Source of the DNA: an uncultured Vogesella sp.
GTDB taxonomy: Bacteria > Pseudomonadota > Gammaproteobacteria > Burkholderiales > Chromobacteriaceae
NCBI GenBank assembly: GCA_946479405.1
Contig: CAMLGD010000014.1
Span: 1-27,372, forward strand
Reading direction: 5' to 3'
DNA: 27,372 nt
A model generated the notes under the pieces. It saw nothing but the letters and a program-made list of their open reading frames with translations, had not been told where the DNA came from and did no database searches. Positions 1 to 8,022 of this stretch are shown in pieces (within the stretch, counting starts at the first letter, position 1; each line of letters opens with the position of its first letter). Made by a program: the position numbers and the translations under genes.

Positions 1-338
1 ACGGCAGCACCACCACCGTCACCATCGGCATCACCGGTACCGACGACAAACCGGTGATCAGCGCCGGCGAAGGCTCGGTAGTGGAAGACAGCCAGCCGAG
101 CACCTCCGGCACCCTGACCGCCACCGATGCCGACAACGCCGGCCTGGCCTTCAACGCGGCCAACCTGAGCGGCAGCTACGGCAGCCTGAGCGTGGATGCC
201 GACGGCCACTGGACCTACACCCTGGATGCCCGCGCCGACGCACTGGCCGCCGACGAACAGGCCGGTGAAAGCTTCACCGTCACCCTGAGCGACGGCAGCA
301 CCACCACCGTCACCATCGGCATCACCGGTACCGACGAC
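1..338 (+). repeat. Near-identical tandem VCBS repeat of 291 bp (97 residues)
   Basis: Bases 1-47 are identical to 292-338, which gives a repeat period of 291 bp. The shared stretch encodes DGSTTTVTIGITGTDD, the end of a VCBS unit. Identity at the nucleotide level, including synonymous positions, suggests recent duplication or gene conversion of adhesin repeats. The full array should lie upstream of the window. Confidence 0.85.
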
Positions 339-3023
339 GCAAGCCGCCTGGTTGCCGACGTGAAGACCACGCTGGAAGACACTCCGGTGTCTGGCAATGT
401 ACTGAGCAACGACAGTGATATCGACAGCACGCTGAGCCTGGCCAGCTTCAGTGTGGATACCAATGGCGATGGCAAGGCGGAGACCTTCTCGGCGGGGCAG
501 ACTGCCACCATTAACGGCGTCGGCACTGTAAGCCTGGATACGGCCGGCAACTACAGCTTCAATCCGGCGGCCAACTGGAGCGGCAGTGTGCCGACGGTGA
601 GCTACACCACCAACACCGGCAGCAGCAGCACGCTGAGCATCGGTGTGACCCCGGTGGCCGACAAGCCGCTGCTATCGGTGAGCCAGTACCAGACGGTGGC
701 CTCGATGAACTTTGAGGATGTGAAGCTGCCGACTATCGGCTACTCCGAGACCGTGAAGATCAGCTCCATCTTCGGTACCAGCACCGTGGGCACCTGGAAC
801 ACCTGGAATGGCAGCGGCTATGTCGAGGTGGGCAAGGACAGCATCTACCACGGTGGCAGCTCCAGCAATCAGGTGATGGAGATTGAGGCGGCTACCGGTG
901 ATAAAACACTGTATGCCGATATCCAGGTGGAAACCGGACGCTTCTACGAACTGGACTTTGATGTCGCCGCCCGCAGCGGATCTATCTCCAGCTCTGGCAT
1001 GACCGTTACCCTGGTAAAACTGGATGCCGCTGGCAATCCGGTGAGCGGTTCCGCCGTGGTGCTGTATACCTTCTCGCCAACCGATAGCCAGTGGCACAGC
1101 GTGAGCGAGGGCTGGAGTGCCAGCGATAGCGGTACTTATCGCCTGATCTTCTCTTCCACCGACTCCGGTGATAGCTACGGTGCGCTGCTGGACAACATCG
1201 CTTTCTCGGCGGTGGAGAACAAGGGCTATGAGAACAGCTTCATCAGCATGGGTGACATCAGTGTTGCACTGGCTGACACCGATGGTTCCGAGAGCCTGGC
1301 AGTACAGCTATCCGGCCTGCCTGTTGGCGCGGTGCTGAAGGATGGCAGCGGTCACAGTGCAACGGTAGGGGCAGACGGCAAGCTGGATGTCAGCAACTGG
1401 AGTCTGACCACGTTGCAGATCATGGTGGACGAGCCGGGCAACTACACGCTGACAGTTACTGCTACCGCCATCGACCACAACAGCAGCGGTGTGGCCGTGG
1501 ATAGCGCCAGCACGCAGTCCAGCTTCTCTATTACCGTGTTGGATGTGGCTAATTTCACCGATGGCAACGAGGTGGTTAGCACGCTGGAGGACACGGCGCT
1601 GCAGGGTAGCGTGCTGATGGGTACCAGCAGCATTGAGGGTGCGGTGACGGTAAGCAGCTTTACCATTGGCAACACTATTTACAGCGCCGGTCAGACTGCA
1701 ACCATCAGCGGTATTGGCTCGCTGAAGGTGAATGCGGATGGCAGCTACACCTTTACCCCGGTGAAGGACTTCAATGGTCCGGTGCCTACGGTGAGTTACA
1801 CCGTGACCGATGGCGAGAGCAGCGATACCTCCACGCTGAGCATCAGCGTAACGGCGGTGGAAGACACCCCGGTGTCGTACAGCAGTAGCAGCGCCTACTG
1901 GCTGATGAACTACAACAGCAACTCCAAAGAGTTCGACATGAAGGTGAAGAACGGCACGATGACCCTGGCGGTGGGTGAGTCGCTGCACTGGGATGTTCTG
2001 GTGACCGACAGTGACCAGAATGCCACGCTGTCGCTGATCAACAAGAGTCTGCCGGCCGGCACGACCCTGTCGTACGAGCGGCTGTATGCCGAGAACGGCG
2101 AGGTGCTGCTGCGCGTTTACCTCACCGTGACCGGTAGCCTGGCGGTAACGCTGTCGCAGGACAACCAGTTCACGATTGACGTGAATGGCGCCAGCGGCTC
2201 GGCCCTGCTGATCAACTCGGATGAGTACGTTGGTGTGCACCCCAACAACGAGTACAACTACAGCACGCAGTTCGATAATGGTGCTGCTTCGCAGTGGGAT
2301 GATCAGGATTGGCTGAGCAGCAACACTAAAGGTGGCGAGCTGGCGAATTCGACCGCCACCCAGTCTGGCGTCACCGTCAGCTATGGCAGCGGTGAAGATA
2401 TCGTCTACGGCACCACCGGTGGCGACACACTGAATGGTGGTAACGACAACGACTTCATCGACGGCCGGGCCGGCAACGACATCCTGCATGGTGATGCTGG
2501 TAACGACGTGGTGCTGGGTGGTCATGGCAACGACATTCTGTATGGCGATGCCGGTAACGACTATCTGGATGGTGGTCGTGGTAGCGACACGCTGTATGGT
2601 GGTATCGGTAACGATACGCTGAAAGGTGGCGACGACAGTGATCTGCTGGTGGGTGGCGCAGGCAACGACACGCTGACCGGTGGTTCTGGCATCGATACCT
2701 TCAAGTGGGAGCTGGGCGATGTAGGTTCGATCGCTGCCCCTGCAAAAGATACCGTTACCGACTTCAAGGCCGGTGTTGGTGGCGATGTGCTGGATCTGAA
2801 GGATCTGCTGCAGGGTGAAAACAGCAGCAACCTGAGCAACTACCTGCACTTCACTGCTGACGGCACCAATACCGTGGTGCAGATCAGCAGCAGCGGCCAT
2901 ATCGGCAGTGGTTACGATCAGACCATCACCCTGCAGAACGTGCAGTTGAGTACGCTGGGCACCGGTGATGCCGAAATCATCACCAACCTGCTGAAGAACA
3001 GCAACCTGAAAGTGGATCTGTAA
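1..3023 (+). CDS. C-terminal part of a large RTX/VCBS biofilm adhesin (LapA/BapA type), 5' end outside window
   Basis: The reading frame is open from the first base (first full codon at 3), so only the C-terminal end of about 1,000 residues is present. Modules in order: the tail of one VCBS repeat and a second VCBS repeat (to about 343); an Ig/cadherin-like domain (344-660); a beta-rich jelly-roll-like module ending in LLDNIAF (663-1220); another beta domain (1230-1540); a second Ig-like domain (1550-1860); an unrecognised stretch (1861-2400); about ten calcium-binding RTX nonapeptides of the GGxGNDxLx type (2418-2706); and a C-terminal type I secretion region ending NLKVDL. The composition is rich in Gly, Ser, Thr, Asp and Asn, with no cysteine that I noticed. 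Such proteins leave the cell through an ABC transporter/TolC system and hold cells to surfaces. The N-terminal retention module and LapG cleavage site would lie upstream, so assignment as the LapG substrate is inference. Confidence 0.93.
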   Translation, partial: GSTTTVTIGITGTDDKPVISAGEGSVVEDSQPSTSGTLTATDADNAGLAFNAANLSGSYGSLSVDADGHWTYTLDARADALAADEQAGESFTVTLSDGSTTTVTIGITGTDDASRLVADVKTTLEDTPVSGNVLSNDSDIDSTLSLASFSVDTNGDGKAETFSAGQTATINGVGTVSLDTAGNYSFNPAANWSGSVPTVSYTTNTGSSSTLSIGVTPVADKPLLSVSQYQTVASMNFEDVKLPTIGYSETVKISSIFGTSTVGTWNTWNGSGYVEVGKDSIYHGGSSSNQVMEIEAATGDKTLYADIQVETGRFYELDFDVAARSGSISSSGMTVTLVKLDAAGNPVSGSAVVLYTFSPTDSQWHSVSEGWSASDSGTYRLIFSSTDSGDSYGALLDNIAFSAVENKGYENSFISMGDISVALADTDGSESLAVQLSGLPVGAVLKDGSGHSATVGADGKLDVSNWSLTTLQIMVDEPGNYTLTVTATAIDHNSSGVAVDSASTQSSFSITVLDVANFTDGNEVVSTLEDTALQGSVLMGTSSIEGAVTVSSFTIGNTIYSAGQTATISGIGSLKVNADGSYTFTPVKDFNGPVPTVSYTVTDGESSDTSTLSISVTAVEDTPVSYSSSSAYWLMNYNSNSKEFDMKVKNGTMTLAVGESLHWDVLVTDSDQNATLSLINKSLPAGTTLSYERLYAENGEVLLRVYLTVTGSLAVTLSQDNQFTIDVNGASGSALLINSDEYVGVHPNNEYNYSTQFDNGAASQWDDQDWLSSNTKGGELANSTATQSGVTVSYGSGEDIVYGTTGGDTLNGGNDNDFIDGRAGNDILHGDAGNDVVLGGHGNDILYGDAGNDYLDGGRGSDTLYGGIGNDTLKGGDDSDLLVGGAGNDTLTGGSGIDTFKWELGDVGSIAAPAKDTVTDFKAGVGGDVLDLKDLLQGENSSNLSNYLHFTADGTNTVVQISSSGHIGSGYDQTITLQNVQLSTLGTGDAEIITNLLKNSNLKVDL
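2418..2706 (+). repeat. RTX nonapeptide array of the adhesin
   Basis: About ten consecutive nine-residue units carry the GGxGxDxLx pattern (GNDILHGDA, GNDILYGDA, GNDTLTGGS and others). These form a parallel beta-roll that binds calcium after export and folds the protein outside the cell. Their place just before the C-terminal secretion region is usual for type I substrates. Confidence 0.93.
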
Positions 3024-3044
3024 GCGCTCACTAGCGCAGAGCAC

Positions 3045-3071
3045 AAGGGCCGGGTTTCCGGCCCTTTTTTT
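3045..3071 (+). terminator. Rho-independent terminator of the adhesin gene
   Basis: A nine-pair stem (AAGGGCCGG at 3045-3053 and CCGGCCCTT at 3058-3066) with loop GTTT is followed by a T run to 3071. It lies 22 bases after the adhesin stop codon, so it should separate adhesin transcription from the EAL gene. Confidence 0.9.
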
Positions 3072-3104
3072 ATGGTAGTGATCGCGAGAAAGCGGCCGCG
3101 GGCA

Positions 3105-3133
3105 TTGGGGATGCGGCCAACCTCACATACACT
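3105..3133 (+). promoter_or_regulatory. Weak candidate promoter for the EAL gene
   Basis: TTGGGG (3105-3110) and TACACT (3128-3133) are 17 bases apart, a correct spacing but a poor match to sigma-70 boxes. The spacer contains a copy of the AGGTTGGCCGCA repeat (reverse strand, 3112-3123). This is a guess from position, because the gene follows a strong terminator and needs its own promoter. Confidence 0.25.
3112..3123 (-). repeat. Copy of dispersed repeat AGGTTGGCCGCA (intergenic)
   Basis: An exact 12-base match on the minus strand, between the adhesin terminator and the EAL gene. Confidence 0.8.
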
Positions 3134-3180
3134 GGAACGACTCTTGCTAATTTGATCCCATCAGATGATGGAGGAACGTT

Positions 3181-4371
3181 GTGGATAAGCGACCGGTAAG
3201 GGATTCCTTGCTGCTGGATTCTCATTTTCAGCCCATTTACAGCCTGGCTCACCGCCGTACCGTGGGGCTGGAGGCCCTGCTGCGCGCTTCGGAGCAAGGG
3301 CGGGCGTTGTCGCCGCCGGAGGTATATGAGCGCTATATCCGCCGTGACGAACGTGTAGCCATGGACCTGGCGGTGTGTGCTGCGCACTGCCAGCGCTTTG
3401 CCAGCATGCCGCATACCCACCGCTGGCTGTTCCTGAATGTGGACGCCATGACCATGTCCGACCCCAAGCAGGCGGCGGAACTGGGCAATATCATCCGCGC
3501 GGCAGGTATTGCCCCGCAAAGCGTGGTGCTGGAGGTGCTGGAGCAGGCGATTGAGCTGGATGCACGCCTGCTGGAAGGCGTGGCCATGCTGCGTGAGCAG
3601 GGTTGTTTGCTGGCGATCGACGATTTTGGCGTCGGGCATTCCAACCTTGACCGCGTATGCAGCCTGGAGCCGGATTTCGTCAAGTTCGACCGTAACCTGC
3701 TGCGCAGTGCCGTCAACCAGCAGCGCACCCGTAACCTGTTGTCGCGGTTGGTGCGGCTGATGCACGAAATTGGTGCATTGGTGGTGGTGGAAGGGGTAGA
3801 AAGCGAGTCCGATGTGGTGGTGGCACTGGATTCCGGCTGCGATCTGGTACAGGGGTTTTACGTGGCACGCCCGGCGGCGCTGCCGGATGCCGATACGCTG
3901 ATTACGCCGCGGCTGGATGCCAAGTGGGACGAGCTGATGAACCGTGAGCTGCTGCGACGCAAGCTCAATCGTCGTCAGCTGGAACTGTCACGCCAGGCCT
4001 TCGTGCAGACGGCGATTGCGCTGATGCAGGGCAGCGAGTTCCGGTTTGCCGCCCAGCCGATGCTGGCACTGCCGGATGTGATTCGCTGCTTCCTGCTGGA
4101 CCATGAAGGGCGGCAGAAGGGGCGCAACCTCAATGCGCGCCAGCTCAGCGAAGAGGACAACCTGCGCTTTGCGCCGCTGGAAGACACCACCGGCGCGGTG
4201 TGGTCGCGGCGGACCTATTTCCAGCACGCCATCGATCAGCCCGGCGTGCTGTACATGAGTGAGCCGTATTTGTCGATGACCGATACCCGCACCTGTGTGA
4301 CGCTGTCGATGGCGATCGAAATCGACGAGGAAATGCACGTGTTGTGTACTGACGTGCTGCTGCCGCGCTAG
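3181..4371 (+). CDS. EAL-domain c-di-GMP phosphodiesterase with C-terminal Cache-like sensor domain
   Basis: The 396-residue protein has an EAL domain at 1-240 that looks catalytically complete: E31-A32-L33, N86, E118, D147-D148 in IDDFG, K168, E204 in VVVEGVES and Q224-G225. It should hydrolyse c-di-GMP to pGpG. A helical linker (about 245-275) leads to a C-terminal domain (about 280-396) whose RRTYFQHAI and LYMSEPYLS segments recall the ligand-binding half of dCache/PDC sensors. No signal peptide or membrane helix is seen, so this sensor would be cytoplasmic, which is unusual for Cache folds. The GTG start at 3181 is chosen because GGAGG lies just upstream (3170-3174). The gene sits alone between two terminators, directly after the adhesin. 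A role in local control of the Lap system is inference. Confidence 0.9.
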   Translation: MDKRPVRDSLLLDSHFQPIYSLAHRRTVGLEALLRASEQGRALSPPEVYERYIRRDERVAMDLAVCAAHCQRFASMPHTHRWLFLNVDAMTMSDPKQAAELGNIIRAAGIAPQSVVLEVLEQAIELDARLLEGVAMLREQGCLLAIDDFGVGHSNLDRVCSLEPDFVKFDRNLLRSAVNQQRTRNLLSRLVRLMHEIGALVVVEGVESESDVVVALDSGCDLVQGFYVARPAALPDADTLITPRLDAKWDELMNRELLRRKLNRRQLELSRQAFVQTAIALMQGSEFRFAAQPMLALPDVIRCFLLDHEGRQKGRNLNARQLSEEDNLRFAPLEDTTGAVWSRRTYFQHAIDQPGVLYMSEPYLSMTDTRTCVTLSMAIEIDEEMHVLCTDVLLPR

Positions 4372-4390
4372 GGGCAGCTCTGCCAACAAA

Positions 4391-4412
4391 AAACCGGGCC
4401 CAGGCCCGGTTT
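4391..4412. terminator. Bidirectional terminator between the EAL gene and dolP
   Basis: The stem AAACCGGGC (4391-4399) pairs with GCCCGGTTT (4404-4412) around loop CCAG. A runs precede it and T-rich sequence follows, so it can serve both convergent genes, which end at 4371 and 4428. Confidence 0.85.
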
Positions 4413-4427
4413 TCTTATGCGGCATGC

Positions 4428-5003
4428 TTACTGTCCGATTGGCTCGAACAGGGTGACCACCTGCTGCACACCAGAGGTAGTGGCGGCCACCTGCGCGGCC
4501 GCCTCGCCCTCGGCGCTGCTCAGCAGACCCAGCAGGTAGACCACGCCGCGTTCGCTGACCACCTTGACGGCATTGGGCGGGTAGCCGTTGCCTTCCAGCA
4601 GGCGGGTGCGCACCTTGGTGGTCAGCCAGATGTCGCCATTGCGTTGCGGCAGGCTGGAGGAGGGGGCCACCACCAGGTGATTGTAGATGCGGCGTACATT
4701 GGGCATGCCGCGCAGTTGCAGTTCGACCGCGCTGCGCTGGGTGTCATCGGCCACTTCGCCGGTCAGCAGCACGGCGCGGTTGTAGCTGGTCACCGTCACG
4801 TGGGCATCGGCAAAGCGCTCACGCAGCACTTGCCCCGCTTTCAGTTCGATGCTCTGGTCTTCCACATAGGCACCACTGGTACGACGGTCGGTGGCGACCA
4901 TGGCGCCGGCGGCGACACCGCCCGCCACCAGCGGAAAGCAGGCGGAAAGGTTGGCCGCAGCCAGCGTGGCCAGCAGTAGGGCCGTTACGCGTTGTTTCAT
5001 CAT
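4428..5003 (-). CDS. dolP: DolP-like BON-domain outer-membrane lipoprotein
   Basis: The 191-residue precursor has the same length as E. coli DolP (YraP). A signal peptide ends in lipobox LSAC with Cys22 as the lipidated residue. Two BON domains follow, at about 45-112 and 122-188, each with the alternating beta/alpha pattern and Gly-containing turn (VLLTGEVAD; VVYLLGLLSS). DolP binds anionic phospholipid in the outer membrane and supports envelope integrity. The start overlaps the diaA stop (ATGATG). The second ATG (5000-4998) is better spaced from the GGGAGG ribosome site and would give 190 residues. It is the last gene of the lpoA-yraN-diaA-dolP unit, the same order as in E. coli. A copy of the AGGTTGGCCGCA repeat encodes part of the signal peptide. 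Confidence 0.92.
   Translation of the reverse strand: MMKQRVTALLLATLAAANLSACFPLVAGGVAAGAMVATDRRTSGAYVEDQSIELKAGQVLRERFADAHVTVTSYNRAVLLTGEVADDTQRSAVELQLRGMPNVRRIYNHLVVAPSSSLPQRNGDIWLTTKVRTRLLEGNGYPPNAVKVVSERGVVYLLGLLSSAEGEAAAQVAATTSGVQQVVTLFEPIGQ
4948..4959 (+). repeat. Copy of dispersed repeat AGGTTGGCCGCA (in dolP)
   Basis: An exact match preceded by A, within the dolP signal-peptide codons (AANL in the coding direction). Confidence 0.8.
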
Positions 5004-5590
5004 TCACCTCCCAACAGCATGTAATCGATGGCGTCACACAGCGCATGCAGCAGCAGCAGGTGCACTTCCTGCACGCGGGCGGCGCGGGTGACGGGAACAT
5101 TCAGGTGCAGGTCTTCCGGCGACAGGATCTCGGCCACCTGGCCGCCGTCGTTGCCGGTGAGGGCAATCACATTCATGCCGCGCTCGTGAGCGGCATAAAT
5201 GGCTTCGATGATATTGGCGGAGTTGCCAGTGCAGCTGATCACCAGCAGCAAGTCATTGTGATGCCCCAGTGCCCGTACCTGCTTGGAGAAGATCAGGTCA
5301 AACTCGTAATCGTTCCCCACTGCGGTCAGCGACGGGCCGTCAGACGACAGCGCGATGGCGGCCAGGCCCGGGCGTTCCTTCTCGAAATGCCCCAGCATCA
5401 TGGTGGTGAAATGGTGGGCATCGGCCGCCGAGCCGCCATTGCCGCATACCAGAATCTTGCCCTCGTTCATCAGGCTGGCCACCAGCCGCTCGGCGGCTAC
5501 CGCTACGGCGGGAGACAGTTCATCCATCACCATTTGCAGGGTGGCGATGCTTTCCCGGAAATGCCCACCGGCGCGATCAATCAGGTCCAT
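5000..5590 (-). CDS. diaA: DiaA-type SIS-domain protein (DnaA initiator-associating protein)
   Basis: The start at 5590 gives 196 residues, as in E. coli DiaA; the frame runs further upstream but without family similarity. The SIS sugar-isomerase fold is clear from CGNGGSAADAHHF, the SxDGPSLTAVGNDY segment and ISCTGNS. The close relative GmhA (sedoheptulose-7-phosphate isomerase) shares these motifs, so sequence alone does not exclude it. The neighbours (yraN upstream, dolP downstream) match the E. coli diaA locus. In E. coli, DiaA binds DnaA as a tetramer and promotes timely initiation at oriC. The gene overlaps dolP by four bases and lies 38 bases after yraN. Confidence 0.88.
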   Translation of the reverse strand: MDLIDRAGGHFRESIATLQMVMDELSPAVAVAAERLVASLMNEGKILVCGNGGSAADAHHFTTMMLGHFEKERPGLAAIALSSDGPSLTAVGNDYEFDLIFSKQVRALGHHNDLLLVISCTGNSANIIEAIYAAHERGMNVIALTGNDGGQVAEILSPEDLHLNVPVTRAARVQEVHLLLLHALCDAIDYMLLGGE

Positions 5591-5628
5591 GCTTGTTCCT
5601 TGCGTCTTGCCTGGCTGCCCCGCAGGGG

Positions 5629-5967
5629 CTAGCCGATGATGTTTTTCAGCCACTGCGCCGCACTGTCGCCATCGAACAGCACGGCATCAAAGCGGCAGGG
5701 AGTATTGAGACGGTGTTGGCTCAGGTACAGGTTGGCCGCAGCGGTCAGCTTCTGGCACTTGGCCGCGCTGATGCTGGCGGCGGCACCGCCAAAGCGCGGG
5801 TCGCGACGGGCGCGTACCTCGACAAAGACCAGGCTGGCGCCATCGCGCATGATCAGATCGATTTCGCCAAAGCGGCAGTGCCAGTTGCTGCAGACCAGCT
5901 GCAGGCCCTGCTGTTGCAGAAAGCGGGCTGCCTGCTGTTCAAACGCACTGCCACGCTCGCGGCTCAT
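5629..5967 (-). CDS. yraN: YraN / UPF0102 family predicted nuclease-fold protein
   Basis: The 112-residue protein starts [10 protein letters not shown]; a longer upstream frame is overlap with lpoA. It has the PD-(D/E)XK-like core typical of UPF0102: GEIDLI followed by VFVEVRAR, with the acidic residues and the basic residue of the family in place. The biological role of YraN is not firmly settled. Its ATG overlaps the lpoA stop by four bases (ATGA), which indicates translational coupling. A copy of AGGTTGGCCGCA (5729-5740) lies inside, encoding AANL in the coding direction. Confidence 0.92.
   Translation of the reverse strand: MSRERGSAFEQQAARFLQQQGLQLVCSNWHCRFGEIDLIMRDGASLVFVEVRARRDPRFGGAAASISAAKCQKLTAAANLYLSQHRLNTPCRFDAVLFDGDSAAQWLKNIIG
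5729..5740 (+). repeat. Copy of dispersed repeat AGGTTGGCCGCA (in yraN)
   Basis: An exact match. The minus-strand codons read AANL. Confidence 0.8.
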
Positions 5968-7094
5968 TGGCTGGCGCCGAGTACGCTGCTGGGCAGCTCG
6001 CGCTGCACTTGCCAGCTCTTGCCGATGCGCAGGTCGCCGGTGGCGCCGCCCAGCTTGATCTGCGCCGGATTTTTGCTGCCAGCCAGGGCCACGGCCAGGC
6101 GGTAGGCATCCACCCCCAGTGCATACAGGCGCTCGGTGGCGCGGGTGAGCTTGCCGCTGGGACGGGCAATGCCACGGGTTTCCGGGTGCTCCGGCATCAG
6201 GAACCATGGCATGTCGACGAAGCGCACGCCTTGCAGCACGGCAGGAGGCTGCTGGGTGTTGATCAGGGAGCTGGCATATACCGGCATGGCCGGCGGCAGC
6301 AGGGCGCGGGTTGCCGCCGCCTCCTTGCTGTCCAGCGCCAGGATCACCGCATCGCTGCTTGCCAGTGCGGCGCCCAGCTTATCGGCGTCCAGGGTGCTGA
6401 CATCCAGCTCGTTAAGCTGTTTGCCCGCGCGCGGCGTCCAGGACTCGACAAACGCCTGGCGCAGCCGGTGTGACAGCGCCTCGCCGTTGAACAGCAGCAA
6501 CGGTTGCTGACGGCCATCGTCCTGCAGCAGGCGTAGCACCTGCGGCGCTTCGGCCTCCACCGCCAGGGCCAGGCTCCATACCTTGCTGCCGGGCGGCGGC
6601 GCCTTGTCCAGCGTGTTCAGCACCAGGGTGGGCAGCTTGCTGGCCTGTGCCAGGTTGGCCGCACCCTGCCGGGTCAGCGGGCCGACGATGAAGCTGGCGC
6701 CTTGTGCGGCCAACTGTTGGTAGCCGTCGAGCACCTTGCTCTCATCCGCCAGGCTGACCACGCTGACCTGCACCGCACTGTCCGGGTTGGCCGCAGCGGC
6801 GGCATCGAAGCCATCCTTCACGACCTGCGCTGCTTCTTTCAGCGCCGCTGATTCCAGCGGCAGCAGCAGGCCGAGGTGGATGGCCTTGCCGGCCGGGTGG
6901 CTGGCAACGGGCAGGGTGGTGGGCGCGGCGATTGCAGTAGCGGTCGCAGGCTTGCTGCCGGGAGCCGGCTGCAGTTGCTGCTGATTTTGCTGCAGGATGT
7001 AGCCGGGGGATTGGGCAATCGCTACACTGGCCGCCAATAAAACGGCAGTGCCGGAAACCCATGGAGCCAATACGTGCAGACAGCGCTTGATCAC
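5964..7094 (-). CDS. lpoA: LpoA-like penicillin-binding protein activator (LppC family)
   Basis: The 376-residue protein has an N-terminal signal sequence (hydrophobic core before AIAQS) and a type I periplasmic-binding-protein fold. The fold shows in [17 protein letters not shown] at the N-lobe and in [16 protein letters not shown]. It corresponds to the C-terminal domain of E. coli LpoA, which activates PBP1A from the outer membrane. It lacks the N-terminal TPR half of the enteric protein. I see no Cys at the signal cleavage site, so lipidation is not supported with this start (GTG at 7094). Either the protein is soluble in the periplasm or the start is different. It is first in the lpoA-yraN-diaA-dolP unit and divergent from rsmI, as in E. 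coli. Confidence 0.85.
   Translation of the reverse strand: MIKRCLHVLAPWVSGTAVLLAASVAIAQSPGYILQQNQQQLQPAPGSKPATATAIAAPTTLPVASHPAGKAIHLGLLLPLESAALKEAAQVVKDGFDAAAAANPDSAVQVSVVSLADESKVLDGYQQLAAQGASFIVGPLTRQGAANLAQASKLPTLVLNTLDKAPPPGSKVWSLALAVEAEAPQVLRLLQDDGRQQPLLLFNGEALSHRLRQAFVESWTPRAGKQLNELDVSTLDADKLGAALASSDAVILALDSKEAAATRALLPPAMPVYASSLINTQQPPAVLQGVRFVDMPWFLMPEHPETRGIARPSGKLTRATERLYALGVDAYRLAVALAGSKNPAQIKLGGATGDLRIGKSWQVQRELPSSVLGASQ
6652..6663 (+). repeat. Copy of dispersed repeat AGGTTGGCCGCA (in lpoA)
   Basis: An exact match. The minus-strand codons read AANL. A one-mismatch copy, GGGTTGGCCGCA, lies at 6784-6795 in the same gene. Confidence 0.8.
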
Positions 7095-7097
7095 TTG

Positions 7098-7970
7098 ATG
7101 AATTCTGCTCGGGAAACGTTTATCGACGGGGCATTATATGTGGTGGCCACGCCCATTGGAAATCTGGCGGATGTGACCATCCGCGCACTGGCCGGGTTCC
7201 ACGCTGCCGATATCGTGCTGGCCGAAGATACCCGGGTGACCGGCAGCCTGCTGTCGGCCTACGGCATCCATAAAAAGCTGGTGAGCCTGCGCGAGCACAA
7301 CGAACGCGAAATGGCGGCCAAGGTGGTGAGCTGGCTGGGTGAAGGCAAGATCGTGCTACAAGTGTCGGACGCCGGCACGCCCGGTATTTCCGACCCCGGC
7401 GCGCGGCTGGCGGATGCGGTGTGGGCGGCCGGGCTACGCGTGGTGCCCATCGTCGGCGCCTCGGCGGTGATTGGCGCCTTGTCCGCCGCCGGTCTGGAAA
7501 CCGGGCATTTTCACTTTCACGGCTTTTTGCCGCCCAAGAGCGGCGCGCGCTGCAAGACGCTGCAGCAATGGCAGCAGGCCGACTACGCGGTGGTGTGCTA
7601 CGAAGCACCGCACCGTATCCTGGAGTGTGTCGAAGACATCGCCGCCACGCTGGGGGCGGAGCGCCCGCTGGTGCTGGCGCGCGAGCTGACCAAGACCTTC
7701 GAAACCTTCCTGCGCCTGCCTGCCGGTGAGTTGGCCGCACGCATCCGTGCCGACAGCAACCAGCAGCGTGGCGAGTGTGTGTTGATCATCGATGCAGCCG
7801 CCAAGGTGGTTGCCGCAGATGACGATTTGCCGGCAGCGGCGCGCCAGCTGCTGGCCGAACTGGCCGCGGTATTGCCCACCAAGCAGGCTGCCGCCATCGT
7901 GGCTGGCCACTACGATCTCAACAAGAAGCAGCTGTACGATGCCGCGCTGCAGCTTAAGTCGGCGGAATAA
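7098..7970 (+). CDS. rsmI: 16S rRNA 2'-O-ribose C1402 methyltransferase RsmI
   Basis: The SAM-dependent tetrapyrrole-methylase-fold enzyme methylates the 2'-OH of C1402 in 16S rRNA. Motifs: [61 protein letters not shown] and [11 protein letters not shown], with a C-terminal helical segment ([12 protein letters not shown]). The ATG at 7098 gives 290 residues, close to the family length. A GTG at 7074 would add eight residues and overlap lpoA. No strong ribosome site distinguishes them. It is divergent from lpoA as in E. coli (yraL/yraM). Confidence 0.95.
   Translation: MNSARETFIDGALYVVATPIGNLADVTIRALAGFHAADIVLAEDTRVTGSLLSAYGIHKKLVSLREHNEREMAAKVVSWLGEGKIVLQVSDAGTPGISDPGARLADAVWAAGLRVVPIVGASAVIGALSAAGLETGHFHFHGFLPPKSGARCKTLQQWQQADYAVVCYEAPHRILECVEDIAATLGAERPLVLARELTKTFETFLRLPAGELAARIRADSNQQRGECVLIIDAAAKVVAADDDLPAAARQLLAELAAVLPTKQAAAIVAGHYDLNKKQLYDAALQLKSAE
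7133..7161 (-). promoter_or_regulatory. Candidate promoter of the lpoA unit inside rsmI
   Basis: On the minus strand a perfect TATAAT (7138-7133) has TTCCAA (7161-7156) 17 bases upstream, a weak -35. Transcription would begin about 30 bases before the lpoA GTG. The sites lie inside the rsmI coding region because the two start codons are only a few bases apart. Confidence 0.4.
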
Positions 7971-7972
7971 GG

Positions 7973-8002
7973 TTTACAGCGTCGATCTTCGCCGACTATA
8001 AT
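7973..8002 (+). promoter_or_regulatory. Promoter of the tRNA-Leu gene
   Basis: TTTACA (7973-7978) and a perfect TATAAT (7997-8002) are 18 bases apart, and a GC-rich segment follows, ending about 20 bases before the tRNA. The -35 box begins two bases after the rsmI stop codon. Confidence 0.85.
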
Positions 8003-8022
8003 CCGTCCCCTAATGATTTTTC

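Noticed and set aside
1308..3044. Long antisense open frame (578 codons) opposite the adhesin
   Set aside because: It mirrors the biased Gly/Asp/Asn repeat codons of the plus-strand RTX gene, has low-complexity composition and matches no family I know.
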